Source of the DNA: Acanthosepion lycidas
Lineage: Eukaryota; Mollusca; Cephalopoda; Sepiida; Sepiidae
Assembly (NCBI GenBank): GCA_963932145.1
Contig: OZ010578.1
Coordinates: 23,170,827 to 23,234,826 of the forward strand
DNA: 64,000 nucleotides
Direction of reading: 5' to 3'
Position 1 is the first letter of the stretch. Each line of letters starts with the position of its first letter. Under the pieces are notes generated by a model. The model made no database searches and was not told the DNA's origin. It was given only the letters and a program-made list of their open reading frames with translations. Positions 1 through 9,837 of this stretch are shown in pieces. The position numbers were made by a program, and so were the translations under genes.

Positions 1-199
1 ATTAGATATGCCAACAACTGCACAACCAGTTGCTACAGTCACCTGTATACAGCAACTGTTCGGTGACGTTATAAAATCCCAGTGATGACGTCTTCCATTC
101 GTTCTTGCCTTTCATGTCAACAGAATTCCATCCACATCGACGAACGTATATGTTTTCAGATACGACAGGTATATCATCGTAAATAATTGGTCCCCAGAT

Positions 200-720
200 A
201 GGAAATATAAGTAGAAAGAAAGAAAGAAATGATAAGAAATTATGTAAATGGAAACTGAGAGGGAACCAGGAAATAAAAGGAAGGAATTAAGGAAGTCAAG
301 CAGATATGAAAAAGGATGAAAAGAATGAAAGTAGCACGTAGAAAGGCAAAAAGTCAAAGCAATTAAAAAAAAGAGAGAATGATAGGAAAATATTAGGTTG
401 GTGCAAAAATAATGACGTAATAATGTCGTTTTTTGACGTTATTACGTCATTATTTTTGCACCAACCTAATAGAAAAAAAAGCAAAAGAATAATTATGAAA
501 GAGGAAATTTAAGAAGATATGAGGAAAAAGAAAAAGAGAATCTGATGAGAAGAAAGAAAGAAACAAACAAACAAACAAACAACATTACATGAAAGGAACG
601 AAAGAAAGAGAAGGGAAGAGAGACAGAGAGAGAGGGAGAGTAGGAAGAATAAAAAAGAATAAAAGAGGAGGTGCAAATGCTGTCCAATGTGAATAATAAA
701 ACAATCTTATCAAAGATAAA
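200..720. repeat. GA-rich low-complexity tract
   Basis: Purine-rich sequence with GAAA, GAGA and AAAC short runs, for example an AAAC run near 565-582. The minus-strand open frames here are low-complexity Ser/Phe/Leu translations of this composition and are not genes. Positions 1-200 hold nothing I recognise. Confidence 0.8.
393..469. mobile_element. Mariner-type palindromic MITE, copy 1 (MADE1-like)
   Basis: A 77-bp near-perfect palindrome starting TTAGGTTGGTGCAAAA and ending with its reverse complement. It is flanked by TA on both sides, the target duplication expected of Tc1/mariner transposition. The arms carry TGACGTAATAATGTCG. The terminal bases are those I recall for the human Hsmar1-derived MADE1 element. 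It has no coding capacity and would need a mariner transposase in trans. Three further copies lie at 20053, 53745 and 60571. Confidence 0.93.
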
Positions 721-850
721 ATCAAAATACCGCAATGATCACCAATGTGAAATTTTAGCAACAATCTTACCACAAATGCAATAGATAGCTTCCCTTATCG
801 ACCTTCTTCTAATGTAACAATTTTTAATAAATATTTATTGCTCTACACTC

Positions 851-1211
851 GTATTTCCGTTGTCTCTCTTTCCCTCTATTCAACCCATGAGTATCAGATT
901 CTCCAGGCCCTCCTTCCTCATTATGTTTCCTAGAAACTTCAGCTGCTTCTTCCTGATGTTAAGTGTAAGCCACCTCCTTGTTTTCATCTTCTCTAAGGCC
1001 TCATCGTTGCTCACACGCTCGGTCCATGCTATCCTAAGTATCCTTCTGTAGAACGACATCTCCGTCGCCTCGAGTCACTTCTTCATCACTGAGAATATCG
1101 TCCCACATTCGCTACCGTAAAGAAGAATAGATGTCACGTAACAGATCAGTATTCTTTTCGTATTATACCACTGATTATCAATAAATTTCCTGTCCGTTCA
1201 CAAGCTTTTTT
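851..1211 (-). mobile_element. LINE-A 3' fragment, inverted arm
   Basis: On the minus strand this reads as the C-terminal part of a non-LTR reverse transcriptase protein: a MWFYRR-type block, then LRI.WT, then RKKQLKF and MRKEGLENL. It is the inverted partner of 1811-2163 at high identity, so the two arms could pair over about 350 bp. The plus-strand open frame at 860-1051 is its antisense shadow. Clade is uncertain; an RTE-like LINE is my best guess. Confidence 0.85.
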
Positions 1212-1228
1212 TTAAATTGATGTTATGA

Positions 1229-1810
1229 ATGTTTGAACTTTATTATGAACCGATGAACTTTCACTGTTCTACTAAAAATATTGTGGTTCCTTATGAAATA
1301 TATTACCGTCTAACACTCTTACAAAAGACTGAGAACGTCATCAAAGGCATGAGATGGAAGAACTTTGCATATAATGGATTCAGATCAAGTAAGCCGGCAC
1401 CACCAGACGGCCAGGTCTTGGATTTATTCTCGATAATAAATGAAATCAAATTCACTAAATTTTCTGGCGGCGTGAAATGAAAACATGAAGAAAAAAGTTT
1501 TAGATTTAAAAAAAAAATAACGATAAAATACTAATTAAAGTCGATAAAAACTGGTAGCATTTACAAAACCGACTGGATGGGGATTATAGAACGCTTCATA
1601 ACGAAGTCACAAACTTTAATTAAAAATGGTCTAATATTTGGGAAATGAAGCCAGAGAAATAGCTGCTGATTTAAAGATTAATTACTGAACAAATTTTTAT
1701 AGGCAAAAAACTGATATTGCTATTAAGGACCACAAACCAAATTTCTAGAATAACCATTACAAAAGCCTACCAAAAATAATATAGGAAAAATTAGTTAAAT
1801 CCTTCTGGAA
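1229..1810 (+). mobile_element. Penelope-like reverse transcriptase fragment, N-terminal side
   Basis: The reading starts with a clean stretch containing NVIKGMRWK and then a P-P-rich segment (SSKPAPPDGQ). Downstream, in decayed frames, come EIAADL, IAIKDHKPNF and NNIGKIS. These match, from memory, a family of animal reverse-transcriptase proteins with the order IKGMRWK, ADKT, TLKDHK, NIGKISK, then FDI.DFYPS. Assignment to Penelope-like elements is inference. The fragment stops exactly where the LINE-A copy at 1811 begins and resumes after it at about 2276. Confidence 0.55.
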
Positions 1811-2275
1811 AAAGCTTGTGAACGGACAGGAAATTTATTGGTAATCAGTGGCATAATACGAAAAGAATACTGTTACGTGACATCTATTCTTTTTTACGGT
1901 AGCAAATGTGGGACGATATTCTCAGTGATGAAGAAGTGACTCGAGGCGACGGAGATGTGGTTCTACAGAAGGATACTTAGGATATCATGGACCGATAGTG
2001 TGAGCAACGATGAGGCCTTAGAGAAGATGAAAACAAGGAGGTGGCTTACACTTAACATCAGGAAGAAGCAGCTGAAGTTTATAGGAAACATAATGAGGAA
2101 GGAGGGCCTAGAGAATCTGATACTCATGGGTTGAATAGAGGGAAAGAGAGACAAAGGAAAGCATCACGAGCCATATCTGACGAGCTTAAGCACGTGGATG
2201 ACAGAACGTTATCTGAGGGAGGAAGCAGAGGGAAGGAACTTGCTGAGAGCTGCAAGAGATAGAGAGAGGTGGAAA
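1811..2275 (+). mobile_element. LINE-A 3' fragment inserted into the Penelope-like element
   Basis: Plus-strand reading contains VTSILFYGSK, LEATEMWFYRR, ILRISWTDSVSNDEA, RRWLTLNIRKKQLKF and MRKEGLENLILMG, then LREEAEGRNLLRAARDRERW. This is the thumb and C-terminal tail of LINE-A, cut off at its 5' end as is usual for target-primed reverse transcription. It separates two parts of one Penelope-type frame, so it inserted after that element. The arm 1811-2163 is inverted relative to 851-1211. Confidence 0.85.
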
Positions 2276-2420
2276 TACAAGAGACGCCATAGTCTGTTTA
2301 AGAAAATCAAAAGAAAGAATGAGTGTGAGTTCATCCTGTTTGATATCAACGATTTATACCCATTTGTTACCGAAAATGTTCTAATGGATGCTATAAACTT
2401 AGCTATAAACTATTAGCATA
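2276..2420 (+). mobile_element. Penelope-like reverse transcriptase fragment, motif A
   Basis: Directly after the LINE tail the frame reads SLFKKIKRKNECEF then ILFDINDLYPFVTENVL. This has the look of reverse transcriptase motif A (FDI.DFYPSITEKLL type), where the aspartate binds the catalytic metal. It fits as the continuation of 1229-1810, with a few tens of residues lost at the insertion. A DNA polymerase B motif (D..SLYP) was considered, but the neighbouring residues fit the reverse transcriptase better. Confidence 0.55.
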
Positions 2421-2432
2421 AAGCAAATAAGA

Positions 2433-2530
2433 ATAATTGATTGATTCGTTTTTTACAGTTTATCAATTCTTTACAGGTTACTTAAAGCCACAAAATATTT
2501 TCAGATTATAATTATTTTTCATATTTTAGA
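2433..2530 (-). mobile_element. Tail of a 5S-tRNA SINE (5'-truncated)
   Basis: The order ATTGATTGATT, TTACAG..TATCAA, AGGTTACTTAAAGCC, ATATTTTCAGATTAT matches the tail of the 5S-tRNA SINE copies at 48395 and 29965 in the same orientation. The 5S and tRNA parts are absent, so this is a 5'-truncated copy. Confidence 0.6.
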
Positions 2531-2539
2531 TATATGAGA

Positions 2540-2764
2540 AAGCCGACGTTATTTCCTCACCGGCGGTAGCCCATATTGTATTGGGATACATTCGCTATCC
2601 CATGTTTGTGTACTTTTTTGCGGGGGTGGGGGGCGTTTGTCCTCCATTAGGGCTACCAAGCATAAAGCAGACTCTTGAGTGCTTATGTGGGTGAGATTCG
2701 ACCTACGTCGAAAATAAGGTTACGTCGGGCCGTAAAGACGGATCTGCGACGTAAATCGAGGACC

Positions 2765-2820
<56 letters not shown>
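2540..2820. repeat. Unclassified repeat end followed by (TA)n
   Basis: A GC-richer stretch (2555-2760) abuts a pure TA tract at about 2766-2818. Nothing coding is visible; the YIYIYI open frame is the microsatellite itself. Confidence 0.6.
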
Positions 2821-2821
<1 letters not shown>

Positions 2822-3344
2822 GTTTATGTAAAACTAGGTAATCCGCATGGGTAGACCCAAGGAGGATGATATCCGGAGAGCTCAATATAAAATTCAGAGC
2901 AGATATGTTTGAATAAAAAATAGACCACTTTAAGGTTCCATGTAATAAGTTATTTCACCACAACCCCTTTAACAGGGCTCTGGATCATCAGACTTTACTT
3001 CCAAAGGTTGAAATGAAAAATGAAAAGAAATTCATACGTTTTTGATATATATATATCTATAGCGTTGCTATATTCACTGGTTTTTACATACTTATAATAG
3101 AAATTAAACTTCGAAAATATCTACCAAGATTCACTGACGGGAGACGATTAGAAAAGTTTTATTGATCCTTCATAATGTAGTGAGTTCACCGTGTATCCAC
3201 CTATGCTATGATTAACTAATATAGATTAGACACTACGTCGAGAAGAAATAGTTACAAATTTAGTCTTAAGGATTAATAATGCTCAAGTGAGAAGTACTTG
3301 TGATCTTATGTCGGAATATGAATTTGAGCAAATATATTATGAAT

Positions 3345-3697
3345 ATAAATTGATTGATTTGAGGGTTATTTAATGCAAAAAATATATCTAGATTGTAAAA
3401 TTTCCTTAAATAATAATGATTTAGTAATACAGGTCTTACTAATTAACCCAGAGATGGGGGAGAAGAAGTGAATTCCTTCCTTTCCCATCAGTATTTGCGC
3501 GTATATTCCACGGGAATTGGATCTCGGCTCTCCGATTAACAATTCCGAGTCATTATTACACCACCCGCACATCCAAGCTTACAATTCCTAGTATTCCTAA
3601 GATGTAAGCCATCTAAATACTGACAAGGTTCGTTGTTATTTAACTTCGGTAATCGTACAGTAAACGGTGTTTCAACGCTATGTAGCCGTAAGCAATA
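3345..3697 (-). mobile_element. 5S rRNA-tRNA hybrid SINE, copy 1
   Basis: Read on the minus strand, the element opens with CTTACGGC.ACATAGCGTTGAAAC, and further in has CCGAAGTTAA and AGGAATACTAGG.ATTGTAAGC. These correspond to the 5' end, internal control region and 3' end of 5S rRNA. A tRNA-like head follows at once: GTGCGGGTGGTGTAAT (A box) and GAGATCCAATTCC (B box). Then comes the shared central block ending in TTAATTAGTAA. The tail runs to about 3345. Confidence 0.82.
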
Positions 3698-3729
3698 TAT
3701 AAAATCTTTTACCCAAAGCCTTTTTTCAC

Positions 3730-3900
3730 TGTTCGATGTTATCGCTCTTTCTTATATTTATGAGAGTTTCTTTCCTAACCTTTTGTTTAAGGTAGTGTGG
3801 AAAGTCAACATGAGTATATTATTTCTTTCTTCTAGTTAAATATGCTACCCATTTTCATTGTTGTTGCTGTTGAACGTTTTCAAGGTGTAAGGATACAAAA
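3730..3900 (+). repeat. Dispersed repeat E, copy 1
   Basis: Shares the order AGTGTGGAAAGTC..AACAT, TTTTCATTGTTGTTGCTGTTG and TTTTCAAG with 4950-5080 and 26980-27090. Function and class are unknown. In the copies at 4950 and 26980 it sits next to LINE material, so it may be an untranslated part of a LINE. Confidence 0.5.
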
Positions 3901-4059
3901 GACGATTATCTCCCTTTGTTGGAGATAAGTCAAATGGGTTATATGACAGTCGCTTACTGACGTCACTTGCTACAGTGAAGTTAGCAGCAGTCAAATTTAA
4001 GTTTGTTTACAGTAGTTCGACTCTACCCTGGCCTGGTCAGTGGCTAAATTTCCCCCCAC

Positions 4060-4452
4060 ATGTTACAAATCCATAGTGCCCTTTCCCTTTGTGAATATAT
4101 CTTTCCCACATACACAAAAATAATCCAACTTGCAGTCCTGAATTTCGGAAAACAATACTCGACGTTTCTTAATCCTGGATATGTGATCGATTGGAATATA
4201 GATGGATCCGACCCGTTTGAAACAGGGGTACTAAAAAGGGCTTCTCCAGACACAAGTGTATCTCCATATTATAGGTCAGGTCTTTCCTTTTTTTTCTCCT
4301 TAAACTCAGCTTTGCTGTGTAGATATATGATATATTTCTCTCTGCGTGGGACACATGTGTATATATGTAGATATAGTTTTTGTGTCTATCTTAGTTGCAT
4401 AAAATCATGTTTGTTACTCCTTTTCCTTTCAATCATTCCATTCCGTCTGTGA
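4060..4452 (+). CDS. Unassigned open reading frame, 130 codons
   Basis: Not recognised. The frame is open for 130 codons in a less AT-rich patch; its middle (NPGYVIDWNIDGSDPF) looks less low-complexity than other frames here. The C-terminal third is hydrophobic and Tyr/Ser/Phe/Leu-rich, resembling translated AT-rich DNA. An antisense frame (4044-4253) and a third frame are open over the same patch, which weakens the case. It could be a host exon, since GTCAGG follows an open stretch near 4276, an unrecognised repeat or chance. No homologue was identified. Confidence 0.15.
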   Translation: MLQIHSALSLCEYIFPTYTKIIQLAVLNFGKQYSTFLNPGYVIDWNIDGSDPFETGVLKRASPDTSVSPYYRSGLSFFFSLNSALLCRYMIYFSLRGTHVYICRYSFCVYLSCIKSCLLLLFLSIIPFRL

Positions 4453-4619
4453 AGTATGGTGTCATTAAGTCACGAATATAAAAATGTCCATGTACGATGG
4501 AAATATATTAGAGAATAAATATTTCTTCCTTAACCAAGTGATGGGGTTTTTATTTGGTAAAGTTTTTTTTTTATTTTGTAGCGCCATTCTAATAAAGTAT
4601 TGTCTTCTTTATGACGTGA

Positions 4620-4960
4620 AGGATTCATTCACGGGAATGCATTTGCAATCTTTGATGTGAAGTGTAATGCCAGCTCATAACAGATAATGTAGCAGATTCT
4701 TCTTTGGATTTTGTCAAGAATCTCTTGATTATAAAACAGAACCACTAGACCAGATGACGCAACAATATTGAGTATATGAACAAATAATAAACTTATAAAT
4801 GTGCAAGATAGATTCTGATGATAGAAATTGTCTAGCATAACATAATGAACTGAATTTCCTAGCAGCAGACTTAGCAATTGATTTAATATAATCTTTCCAA
4901 TTCATCGCACTTTCTATAATCAATGGAAGTTTGCTCCTAGACTTTTTATATAATATAGTG
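4620..4960 (-). mobile_element. LINE-B reverse transcriptase thumb fragment
   Basis: On the minus strand the frames give MNWKDYIKSIAKSAARK, LCYARQFLSSESILHIYK, then YTQYCCVIWSS and EILDKIQRRICYII. This is the classic C-terminal region of CR1/L2/Jockey-type reverse transcriptases (SLYRARRFL, SILYIYKS.IRP..EYC..IWSG, L..IQRR). It is a broken fragment. The matching region of a second LINE-B copy is at 24960-25250. Confidence 0.85.
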
Positions 4961-5180
4961 TGAAAAGTCTACATCATGATATCATTATTTTTTATTGTAA
5001 AGACATGTGCTATACATTTTAATTGTTGCCGTTGTTGGAAGTTTTCAAGTAATGTGGTTTTTGATTGTTATTTAATTGGTAAAGCTCTTTGAAATTTGGT
5101 AGTGCCATTCTGATGAAGTATTGTCTTTTTTAAGACTTTGAGAAGTCATTCAGGTAAAGCTATTTGCAATCATTGGTCTA
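4960..5180 (+). repeat. Dispersed repeat E, copy 2
   Basis: Contains AGTGTGAAAAGTC, TTTTAATTGTTGCCGTTGTTGG and GAAGTTTTCAAGTAATG, parallel to 3730-3900 and 26980-27090. A second shared stretch, AGTATTGTCTT..T..GAC..GA.G.ATTCA, also occurs at 4598-4640, so the unit is partly duplicated around the LINE-B fragment. Confidence 0.55.
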
Positions 5181-5724
5181 AGGAAACGGTTTTATATAAT
5201 ATTTTTAATTCCTGAATTTGCTGGACGCCATGCATGATTAGTAAATAATAGTTACCAAGTAACCACCTTGTGCCGTACTAAGCAAAATTTAGCAAATATT
5301 TCAGAGGTCATATGGAAGAGCAACAGATAATCAATCTTACTGACCATAAAATCTACACTGAGATGCGTTAGTAATCTTGCGTGGTACGATGCAGCGTTTA
5401 GTAAATAATTAAGACGCCATTTCGGGGAACACCATTTCGCGCGTTCATTTTAATGATCATTGATACTATGAGTTACATACATTTGTAATCTTGTCTTCGT
5501 ATGCTACGTTTAGTAAATCTAATGTTTCTATTTCAAGTTCCAATACTTAGCAAGTTATTCTTATTGGAAAGTGTTTTTAGATAAATTTTTAATCTTCTGT
5601 CATGCTACGCAATATTTTTAAATACGATGACACCCCAGACTGAAATTGCAAGTATTTTAAATTATTGATAGTGCAATGATTTGTATGCATTTTTAACATT
5701 CTCTTGTATTTTTTCTTTTTTAAT
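5180..5724. other. No recognisable feature
   Basis: AT-rich DNA with short recurring phrases such as GTAGTAAA and TTTAGTAAAT. No gene, tandem array or known repeat was seen. Confidence 0.6.
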
Positions 5725-5960
5725 CATTTCACCCCACGCAAGGTGATAATGCGACTAAGACGCAGTAGGTTACTGGTCGTGAAAGAGAATGAGAAGTTTT
5801 TAGTGAGAAAAAAGAACAATAAAAGAACAGTTTTCAGAAACGCAGAAGATTGTGATTGACGTTGCATATAAATTTTTGAGGATTGTAGGTGACAGGGAAG
5901 CGAGAAACGAAAGAGAGTTACGCAGGCGAGAAGTACGAGAAAAGAAACTATTACAAAAGA
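5725..5960 (-). mobile_element. LINE-B 3' end
   Basis: Aligns by eye with 24615-24850 over ATTTCACCC..GCAAGG, CACTAAGA.GCAG, GGTTACTG, GAACAATAAAAGAACAG and TGCGAGAAAAGAA-like blocks. At 24615 this interval encodes the end of the LINE-B protein on the minus strand. The plus-strand open frame at 5889 is a shadow running into (TA)n. Confidence 0.7.
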
Positions 5961-6053
5961 ACTGACATCTACCTAATTCAAATATTTATTATGTCTAGAA
6001 AATATTTAAAATGTCACGTCAAAGCAGTGTTTGACAAGTTTTATTGTCCAATG

Positions 6054-6055
6054 AG

Positions 6056-6093
<38 letters not shown>

Positions 6094-6101
6094 ATATATA
6101 T
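6054..6101. repeat. (TA)n microsatellite
   Basis: TA dinucleotide tract with one TTTA interruption; it borders the 5' side of repeat F. Confidence 0.95.
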
Positions 6102-6864
6102 ATGAGACAGGATGTGTGTGTGTTCGCGCGCGCGCGTAGGGAATGCACGGTCGCAATTTTCGACGGATTTGCACCAAAATTTACATGCACATGCTCCAAG
6201 TTAGCGAGAAGGCCAAGACAGACTTTGCATTTCCCAACTCCCATCGATAGTGGAAATAATACATTTTTTCATGCTTCTACGGCAGTTTTCATATAGTTTG
6301 CAGCCATTTTCTACTGGCCAGAGTGAGACCTTATAGCTGGCTGCCACGAATAGGCAGGAAGATTCTATTGGCCAACGTGAGAGCCAACAGCTGACTGATA
6401 CGAAATGTCATGCTAGCATGCAAAAAATATCGATAGCTGCATTCGTCACAAGTGGGAAAATTTAAATCTGCATGGCACTTTAGTCCAATTGGCCCATTCG
6501 CTTGCTTAATCTCAACGTTGATTCTGGTTCTGCAGAACTGGGTTGGGTGTGAAAAAGTATTTGTTGTTAACATTCTTTTTCATTCGGTTTTTCCGGTTAC
6601 GAGTCCTTTTTTTAAAGCTGATCGTTTTGTGCTCATTTTGTTTAGTTCTTTTTTCATAACAGATTTAATGTTTAGTATAGAGATTACAAAAAATTCGCAG
6701 TGTGAGATAGACAAGAGGTAAGGCATGTAGCAACATCAGCACGGCAAAGGGTACTCCTTTAAAGGCAAGGAAGGGCAAAAATATTTTAAGTCATGTGATA
6801 GCGATTGCTGTATGAGTCGTACGATTTTTTAATCAAGCACGGGCAACATTGGACCATGCTGCTA

Positions 6865-6866
<2 letters not shown>
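6102..6866 (+). mobile_element. Dispersed repeat F, copy 1
   Basis: About 760 bp, almost entirely matched in inverted orientation at 35917-36690. Shared landmarks are the CGACGGATTTGCACCAAAATT block, TGCTAGCATGC, AATTGGCCCATTCGC and the end GCACGGGCAA..T. Both copies are flanked by TA tracts on the GCTAG side and by CA/GT or TA tracts on the other. No protein domain is visible; the open frames are low quality. Probably a non-autonomous transposable element of unknown class. Confidence 0.75.

Positions 6867-6912
<46 letters not shown>
6867..6912. repeat. (TA)n microsatellite
   Basis: Pure TA tract between repeat F and the next repeat, which opens with TTGTAGCCTCTTTCTG. Confidence 0.95.
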
Positions 6913-6915
<3 letters not shown>

Positions 6916-7700
6916 AGCCTCTTTCTGTCTGTTTGTTACCGAACTACTCCTAGGGTTATGGAGATAGACCTCCATAACAACATATATTCTGAAGCTACAT
7001 TACCCGGGGTACTTGTTTAAGTATATTTTTACTGTATTTTTCCCTTTGATATAAATTAAATTTACATTTGAACAATGGAATGACTCCGAGTCCACTTGTA
7101 TATTTCATTTTGATAAAAGGGGGTCCCCGGGGACGCAACCCCCCATTCAAAATATTTTTCCCTTTGATTTGAATTAAATTTAAATTTGAACAAGGGAATG
7201 GCTCCTATCCAAAATATTGAAGGGGAATGCCAGAAAATGGATGTCACAACGGCAAGAACATTTTGATCAAAAGCGAACTTGGGGTGCACAAACCCCACAC
7301 TGAATTTTTTTTCTCTTTGATTTAAAATTAGTTTCAAATTTGAACAAGGAAATAACTCCTATCCAAAATATAGGAGAAATCCAGAAGATTTAGCTCACAT
7401 CGGCAAGATCAAAATGAGACAATATGGATGTCAAGTTGTGCAAGAAATCACCAATAGTGCCTTACAATATTTATTTGTTACAACAATTCAATTTTCATAT
7501 CAATGTTGAAATCTGCTCATCAATTCATTCAATCAAGTATTGGATCAAATCAATATCAAAGGGATCAGATCAACCTGTTTTTGCACAACCCCACTCCCAC
7601 TATTTTTTCCTCTGATTTAAATTAAATTTAAATTTGAACAAGGGAATGACTCCTATCCAAAATATAGAAGAAGAAAGCCAGAAGATGGAGGTCACATCGG
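6913..7700 (+). repeat. Imperfect local tandem repeat
   Basis: Four partial units share CCCTTTGAT...AATTAAATTTA then ATTTGAACAAGGGAATG and CTCCTATCCAAAATAT; they begin near 7044, 7160, 7315 and 7608. Spacing is uneven (about 115 to 290 bp), so the array has suffered insertions or deletions. The opening (6913-7020) is a separate GC-richer block. The ORFs here are shadows. Confidence 0.7.
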
Positions 7701-7859
7701 CAAAATCATTGTTAATATTCAAATGCATTATTGTTCTCCACAAATTATAACAATGATTTAAAATCAATCTATATTTTCTTACAAAAAATGTGTGACAAGG
7801 CAGTAATTCGGCTCGTATTTTAATAATATAGATGAATTTGTAACATTTTAGCATACTTA

Positions 7860-8620
7860 GATATTATCAGTGAATATTTAAAACTAAATGTTAACGTGTA
7901 ATCTCTGGGCTTGTAAACTTATTAGCCATTGATATTGTAATGAGGTCCATATATTTGTCTTATTAGAATTAATTTCGCAAATATTTATGACGCCACATCG
8001 AAGCGCGATATTTAGTAAGTTATAGTTTTATTAAACATTAATACTGTTGTGAATTAGATTAACTCTCTGCCTTGTCTTCTGTTGGTTCCATTTTACATTT
8101 ATTTATCAACATATATGTTGTTCTTGTGTATTAGAGTCACATTTCACTAACGTCTCTTTAAATCACCTCCCACATACTCGTAATATGATCTTTCTATATA
8201 TGATTGGTTATTGATCGTATGATCAGGGGGTGAGAAGGTAGATTTAAAACAGTCGATACCACAGTCGTTATTCGCCAATTCTATTTTCTGAAATTTGTCA
8301 TAATGTTTACTTTTCTTTCATTGAAAACAAGACCCAAGAACCACTCAAGGTAGAGTGTTACTGGTTGAAGTTGTTGAACGTACATTAATGTACATTTAAA
8401 GTAGTTAAGTTTATAGCACACTCGGCTTCAGAGGATTATAGGTTGAAGGGTAAAAAGCTCTCTGATTGGAACTTCCTTCTTACCAATTTCATGCGAAGGG
8501 AATGAGGTTGATTTCACCATGTACACATGGCATGGTGCATCTTAGCTATGTAGATTTGAACTGGTCGAAATAAGGAATGTAGCTCATCAGAAAATGTTCT
8601 CTCCAACTAGCGATAGCGTA
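7860..8620. other. No recognisable feature
   Basis: AT-rich sequence. Around 8560-8600 is a phrase (GTAGCTCATCAGA) also seen at 22270, which hints at a shared repeat, but I could not delimit it. Confidence 0.5.
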
Positions 8621-8629
8621 GCCAGAAAC

Positions 8630-9382
8630 GTTTCGTGTGGAAAAATGTTCGTTCCAGGACAGTTGTGTACAGGATATTTGCGCTCCCGACAATTGCGTAT
8701 CAGACAATTGCGTCCCTGAATACTTGCGACCCCAAACAAATGCGTTCCTAGATAATTACTTACCTTTGATAATTTTTTTCAAGATTTTAAAGTCAATTAC
8801 CATAAATTTTGAAAAAAAGCATAAGTACTAATCATAATTTTTTTTAAAGGAATAAAATAAAAAAATTAAAATGTTATTTTTGTTTCAAATGCAGTGACAG
8901 ATTAACTGTATTGCAACATCTCTCTACACATCGCCAGTATGTTTTTGTTTCATCGACGTTTTTCTTCTGATAGTACTAGCTGTACTTTACTTAGTTCACA
9001 AATATTTTACCACCAGTATTTGATTTTCGAAACTTAACCATGGGTTCCAAATAAAAGTATGATCTATAAAATCCAGAATTTATTAGATGTTTATGGTACG
9101 CACAACTGGAGTGAACTGAAACTGCTAGCTTTATTTTGTCCTGTTTGGCAAACGAAATATTTCTCTCTTTTTTATTTACGGTACCTTTCTGCTTGTTTAC
9201 AGTAATTAAAGGTATTGGTGTGCAAATGTGTATATTAAAAAACTTTTTAAAAATTGATAGCTTCCAAAAAATATCGAGGGACGCATTTGCATAGGGTTGC
9301 AAATGTTCAGGGACGCAATTGTCTGGTACGCAAGGATTCGACACGCAAATGTTCAGGCACGCAACTATCTGTCCACCAAAAG
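8630..9382. mobile_element. Transposon with long terminal inverted repeats
   Basis: Left end 8630-8770 and right end 9250-9382 are inverted copies of each other. Each holds a row of 17-19-bp subrepeats built on ACAATTGCGT (GACAATTGCGT, ATTTGCG, CTTGCG). Because the ends are inverted, both strands give a similar Cys/Pro-rich peptide near their ends (DNCVPEYL and DNCVPEHL). The interior (about 480 bp) has no transposase. This fits a non-autonomous DNA transposon whose subterminal repeats may bind transposase. Confidence 0.75.
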
Positions 9383-9554
9383 GTTTGTAGGGCGGAAAAT
9401 AAATAATCTCTGACAAGGACTCGTAAAAGCTTTTGAATGTAGGTATTTCCAACCTAAATATGGCAGCAATACTCCATTTTTGGTCTGCTCTGACACTTGT
9501 AAAGATACAGCATGAGTGAAAGCGTCACATATGATCTGGAAGGTTAAAGGATCT

Positions 9555-9780
9555 GACCATTTACCCATCCCTGTCTAACAGAGTGGTTAGCCAATCCCTG
9601 TTGCAGATGCTTGCTCAGGCAGATTTGTGGGTCTTTAACACCCACAGATCCCACCTGTGGTTTATACTGCAACCATTCTGAGCGGACCTTAGTTACAGTT
9701 TCTAGGAGAGCGCATCGTTTAGTGTAATCAGCGGTCCAAACGAATACCAGTATGATCAAACCCTCGGTCACGATGACTAG
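9555..9780 (-). mobile_element. Dispersed repeat G, copy 1
   Basis: Inverted relative to 21975-22190. Shared blocks on the minus strand are CGTGACCGAGGGTTTGA, AGAAACTGT, GGTCCGCTCAG, TTGCAGTATAAACCACA and GCTGAGCAAGC-like. No coding capacity was seen. A 45-bp end of the same family lies between microsatellites at 54735-54778. Confidence 0.7.
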
Positions 9781-9837
9781 CAGAAACAAAATAGTTATGT
9801 ATATACAGTTTAACTCACAAGGCTTGAGTCAATTCGT

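Noticed and set aside
2296-2416. DNA polymerase B motif (DIN.LYP) of a large DNA transposon
   Set aside because: The surrounding residues (ILFDINDLYPFVTENVL) and the upstream IKDHKP and NIGKIS blocks fit a reverse transcriptase instead.
2895-3000. Hammerhead ribozyme on the minus strand (CTGATGATCC...GTGGTGAAATAAC)
   Set aside because: The core strands are present and stem II is partly paired, but stem I fails and stem III is weak. A decayed relative is possible; not enough to call.
8640-8760. CRISPR-like spaced repeats (ACAATTGCGT)
   Set aside because: Spacing is irregular and the set is mirrored at 9280-9370, as expected for transposon ends.
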